Source of the DNA: an archaeon
GTDB lineage: Archaea > B1Sed10-29 > WALL01
DNA: 7,394 bases
Direction: 5' to 3'
Assembly (NCBI GenBank): GCA_030592525.1
Contig: JAUVIW010000048.1
Span: 1 to 7,394, forward strand
Part shown: positions 5,629 through 7,394 of the stretch, in pieces
How positions within the stretch are numbered: position 1 is the stretch's first letter
Layout of the letters: every line of letters begins with the position of its first letter
The notes under the pieces: generated by a model
The model's database searches: none
The model's input: only the letters and a program-made list of their open reading frames with translations
What the model was told of the DNA's origin: nothing
Translations under genes and position numbers: made by a program

Positions 5629-5915
5629 GGGGCGTTGTGTTCACCATCGACGCCATTTACGTCCTTGGCATCGCGTTCGTCGTGATGGCTGCGCTGTACG
5701 CTTTCATGAGCGCCGCGCATGCGCCTGACTACGGCTTCACCGACTCCATGAAGGTCATCCATGACATGGGTGAGGACAACACTGACCAGCCCCCCACAGG
5801 CTTTAACACAACGTGTGATGACAAGCATGCTGCCGTCTACTACTCTGAGTTCGGTGCCAGCCCAACGGGCTATGACTATGGCGGCGCAGGCGAAATAGGG
5901 GTGTGTGCGCTTTGA
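5619..5915 (+). CDS. Divergent pilin-like protein (98 aa) with FTID-type N-terminus
   Basis: The product starts MQVRG|VVFTIDAIYVLGIAFVV. An Arg-Gly pair is followed by Val instead of Gln at +1. Asp falls at +6, in the same register as in the preceding protein (FSTD against FTID), so the two N-termini look homologous. One hydrophobic helix (about 6-30) precedes a short Asp/Gly/Tyr-rich soluble part with one sequon (NTT) and two cysteines, one at the extreme C-terminus (GVCAL). The GTG start is backed by GGGGGTGA 4 nt upstream. It overlaps the previous gene by 10 nt and the next by 4 nt. Cleavage by the prepilin peptidase is plausible but the missing Gln leaves it open; it could stay as a membrane-anchored protein. 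Confidence 0.74.
   Translation: MQVRGVVFTIDAIYVLGIAFVVMAALYAFMSAAHAPDYGFTDSMKVIHDMGEDNTDQPPTGFNTTCDDKHAAVYYSEFGASPTGYDYGGAGEIGVCAL
5897..5903 (+). promoter_or_regulatory. Shine-Dalgarno AGGGGTG deciding the TTG start at 5912
   Basis: AGGGGTG ends 8 nt before TTG 5912, a normal spacing, but overlaps the alternative GTG at 5903. It therefore favours TTG 5912 as the start of the last operon gene. Confidence 0.55.
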
Positions 5916-6583
5916 GGCGCGGCTTCCTCTTGTCGGGCGCCCTGGCCCTGTCGGCCTTCGCCCTAATCCTCGCGATGTTCGCGTTCACTTCCGTCCAGTT
6001 GGACATGGGCTCCGCTTCCATGACCGGCTACGCTGTCGAGGCAGCCCGCTATCCGAGTGACCTGGCCAACTACACTTGCAGCCACCGCGGCTCTGATCCG
6101 GGCGGCGCTTACGAGGCCGCGACCAATGTCTTCAAGTACTCTTTTTCGGACAACGAGACCGTGGGCAGCACGCGGCTCGGGCAGACATCAATCAACGTGA
6201 AGTACGTGAAGAACCACCCGCCTGCCGTGTGGTTCACCTCGCCGTCCAACAATGAGGACATACCTACGGTTAACGCCAAGGCATATGATTTTGATTGGTC
6301 TTACTGCGATCCCGATGATGATCTCGTGCTGTTCTCAATCTTTTATGCTTCCGGAGGCGCCACTTGTAGGGGGATTGATGTGTCCGGGTGCTCGTGGACC
6401 ATCTTGGGCAGTAACTACTATCGTTTCAGCTCTGACCTGAATTCGCTCGCAGGCATCGACCTGACGTCCCTTCCGGGCTGCGGCAGCTACTGTGCTGACA
6501 AGGTGTTCAGGATTGATGCGTGGGACGGGGAGTACAATGGCACGGGCTATGTCTTTGATGTGGATATTGGCAACCCGCCGTAA
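5912..6583 (+). CDS. Large pilin-like protein lacking the acidic residue, with Ig-like C-terminal domain
   Basis: From TTG 5912 the product is 223 residues: MRRG|FLLSGALALSAFALIL, with an Arg-Arg-Gly site and a hydrophobic helix but no acidic residue near +5/+6. A GTG at 5903 would add MCA, but it overlaps the Shine-Dalgarno motif and would leave an odd number of cysteines. Residues about 30-95 form one region. From NHPPAVWFTSPSNNE (about 96) to the end, the sequence resembles Ig-like/fibronectin-type beta sandwiches: 'P-x-V-x-F-T-S-P', then DPDDDLVLFSIFYASGG. Six cysteines and three sequons (NYT, NET, NGT) are present. It is the largest and last member of the operon. In bacterial systems GspK-type tip pseudopilins also lack Glu5 and are large, so a tip role is a reasonable inference. 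The C-terminal domain uses aspartate codons differently from its neighbours. Its stop is 5 nt from the stop of the convergent PRC-barrel gene. Confidence 0.8.
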   Translation: MRRGFLLSGALALSAFALILAMFAFTSVQLDMGSASMTGYAVEAARYPSDLANYTCSHRGSDPGGAYEAATNVFKYSFSDNETVGSTRLGQTSINVKYVKNHPPAVWFTSPSNNEDIPTVNAKAYDFDWSYCDPDDDLVLFSIFYASGGATCRGIDVSGCSWTILGSNYYRFSSDLNSLAGIDLTSLPGCGSYCADKVFRIDAWDGEYNGTGYVFDVDIGNPP

Positions 6584-6588
6584 GCCCC

Positions 6589-6816
6589 TTACAGCTTGTC
6601 TTTCGTCTTCTTGAGAAGAATGACATCGCTGATGGCATCAACGTCCTCAATCTTCAGGTCAAGCTTCGCGCGCGTGACCGTGTCAACAACGCCCTTTGGC
6701 AGCCCAATAATCCGGATTATCTTTCCCTTCGGCCCTATGTCAAAGTCCTCGACATACCCGACTGTCAATCCAGTGGAGTCAAGAATCTCCCTTCCAATCA
6801 ATTCTCTAGAAAGCAT
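6589..6816 (-). CDS. PRC-barrel domain protein (75 aa)
   Basis: The whole 75-residue product is a single PRC barrel: MLSRELIGREILDSTGLTVG, then YVEDFDIGPKGKIIRIIGLP, and a final ISDVILLKKTK strand. The opening 'LIG-x-x-(I/V)-(L/I)-D-S-x-G-x-x-V-G' is the family signature. No signal peptide or membrane segment is seen, so it is cytosolic. Stand-alone archaeal PRC-barrel proteins are widespread. Some (CdpB) bind the cell-division protein SepF, but this cannot be assigned from sequence alone. The ATG at 6816 suits the minus-strand TATA box at 6840-6848 as a leaderless or nearly leaderless start. It lies 27 nt downstream of the ABCE1 gene in the same direction, with its own promoter. Confidence 0.88.
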   Translation of the reverse strand: MLSRELIGREILDSTGLTVGYVEDFDIGPKGKIIRIIGLPKGVVDTVTRAKLDLKIEDVDAISDVILLKKTKDKL

Positions 6817-6839
6817 ACAACTAGCCTTAATCCCTAGTG

Positions 6840-6848
6840 ATATTTAAG
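6840..6848 (-). promoter_or_regulatory. Archaeal TATA box for the PRC-barrel gene, overlapping the ABCE1 stop codon
   Basis: On the minus strand the sequence reads CTTAAATATC. The core TTAAATA (6847 to 6841) is centred 28 nt before ATG 6816, so the transcript would begin one or two bases before the ATG. The box overlaps the ABCE1 stop codon (6844-6846). Confidence 0.6.
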
Positions 6849-7394
6849 TAGTATAGTAGTACTCGCCACTCTTCTTCTGCTCTTCGTCCTTCTGGCTATC
6901 CGGCTTGTTTGCCCGCGGCCTTCCGGTGTCCGGGTCCCGGCGATAAGTGACGCCCTGAGCCTTGAGGAACTCATTCATTCCATCGCGCATCTTTGTCGGC
7001 GCCTGCGCCTTTCCTTTAACACCAGGCACGCCATCGAATATCATCAGCCTGTCGCTCACGTAGTCCTGCAGCGTGATGTCGTGGTCAATCACTATGGTGG
7101 TGAAGCCCACTTTTTCGGTCACGCGCCGGATGATGCCCGCGAACTTGATTCTCTGCTCCACGTCCAAAAATGCGGATGGCTCGTCCAGCAGGCACACTTG
7201 GCAATCGCGCGCCAGTGCGAGTGAAATGCCCACTCTTTGCAGCTCTCCGCCGGACAGCCCTTGCACCGGCGTCTGGTAAATCGACTGAAGCTCCTTTTTG
7301 ATGTAAGTGTCGTAAACCTCGAAGTTAATCTTGCTCGAGCTGATGAGCTCCGCGACCGTGCCCTCGAAATCCGTGCTGATGTACTGCGGCTTGT
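6844..7394 (-). CDS. ABCE1 / Rli1 ribosome-recycling ATPase, C-terminal part, 5' end cut by window edge
   Basis: The last 182 residues are visible; the frame is open to the right edge and the start lies outside. ABCE1 splits archaeal ribosomes into subunits after termination, using two ABC ATPase domains and N-terminal iron-sulfur clusters. The visible part is the end of the second ATPase domain: KPQYISTDFEGTV (Q-loop region), signature LSGGELQRVGISLALAR, Walker B CLLDEPSAFLD, and H-loop VIDHDITLQDYVSDRLM. The conserved tail follows: 'MRDGMNEFLKAQGVTYRRD' and 'TGRPRANKP', ending in GEYYYTT. This match is specific to ABCE1 rather than to transporter ATPases. The GTG at 7266, which could be read as a start, is internal, since the conserved Q-loop lies upstream of it. 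Confidence 0.96.
   Translation of the reverse strand, partial: KPQYISTDFEGTVAELISSSKINFEVYDTYIKKELQSIYQTPVQGLSGGELQRVGISLALARDCQVCLLDEPSAFLDVEQRIKFAGIIRRVTEKVGFTTIVIDHDITLQDYVSDRLMIFDGVPGVKGKAQAPTKMRDGMNEFLKAQGVTYRRDPDTGRPRANKPDSQKDEEQKKSGEYYYTT

Noticed and set aside
6844..7266. GTG at 7266 (minus strand) as the start of a short separate ATPase gene
   Set aside because: The frame continues upstream with conserved ABCE1 sequence (KPQYIS...) to the window edge, so the GTG is an internal Val codon.
1..7394. Mobile element, CRISPR array or tRNA/rRNA genes
   Set aside because: Reading both strands gave no transposase, no terminal inverted repeats, no regularly spaced direct repeats and no tRNA-like stems. 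This was by eye only.

Overview
This 7.4 kb window comes from an archaeal chromosome. It carries seven clear or divergent type IV pilin-like genes plus one cut by the left edge, most with archaeal class III signal peptides (type K/R-G|Q-x-S-x-E). It also holds a FlaK/EppA-type prepilin peptidase with an archaeal C-terminal extension, a TctA-like archaeal membrane protein, an archaeal JAMM/MPN protease-like gene, a PRC-barrel gene and the C-terminal half of the ribosome-recycling ATPase ABCE1. TATA boxes about 26-28 nt ahead of start codons also fit an archaeon. The window is moderately GC-rich and very compact. A DPANN or euryarchaeal lineage seems likely, but I cannot place it more exactly.

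Layout. (A) 1-353: 3' part of a pilin gene. (B) 391-2465: a leaderless-type promoter, a 62-residue mini-pilin, the prepilin peptidase and two further pilins; the last genes overlap. (C) 2468-4792: a four-gene overlapping block with a four-helix membrane protein carrying a C-terminal beta domain (DUF2101-like), a membrane-anchored OB-fold-like protein, a TctA-family permease-like protein and a JAMM/MPN metalloprotease. A possible internal TATA box precedes it. (D) 4818-6583: a second leaderless-type promoter, then four overlapping genes for divergent pilin-like proteins; the last and largest lacks the conserved acidic residue and has an Ig-like C-terminal domain. (E) 6589-7394, minus strand: a PRC-barrel protein with its own leaderless-type promoter, behind ABCE1, which runs off the right edge. 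There is no stretch above 300 bases without a gene, and I saw no tRNA, rRNA, CRISPR array or insertion sequence.

How it fits together. The peptidase would process the class III signal peptides of the neighbouring pilins, which then assemble through their hydrophobic N-termini outside the membrane. Block D resembles in layout a minor-pilin/tip-complex operon (compare bacterial GspHIJK). No assembly ATPase or platform protein lies in the window. The JAMM/TctA block between the two pilin groups has no obvious link to pili.
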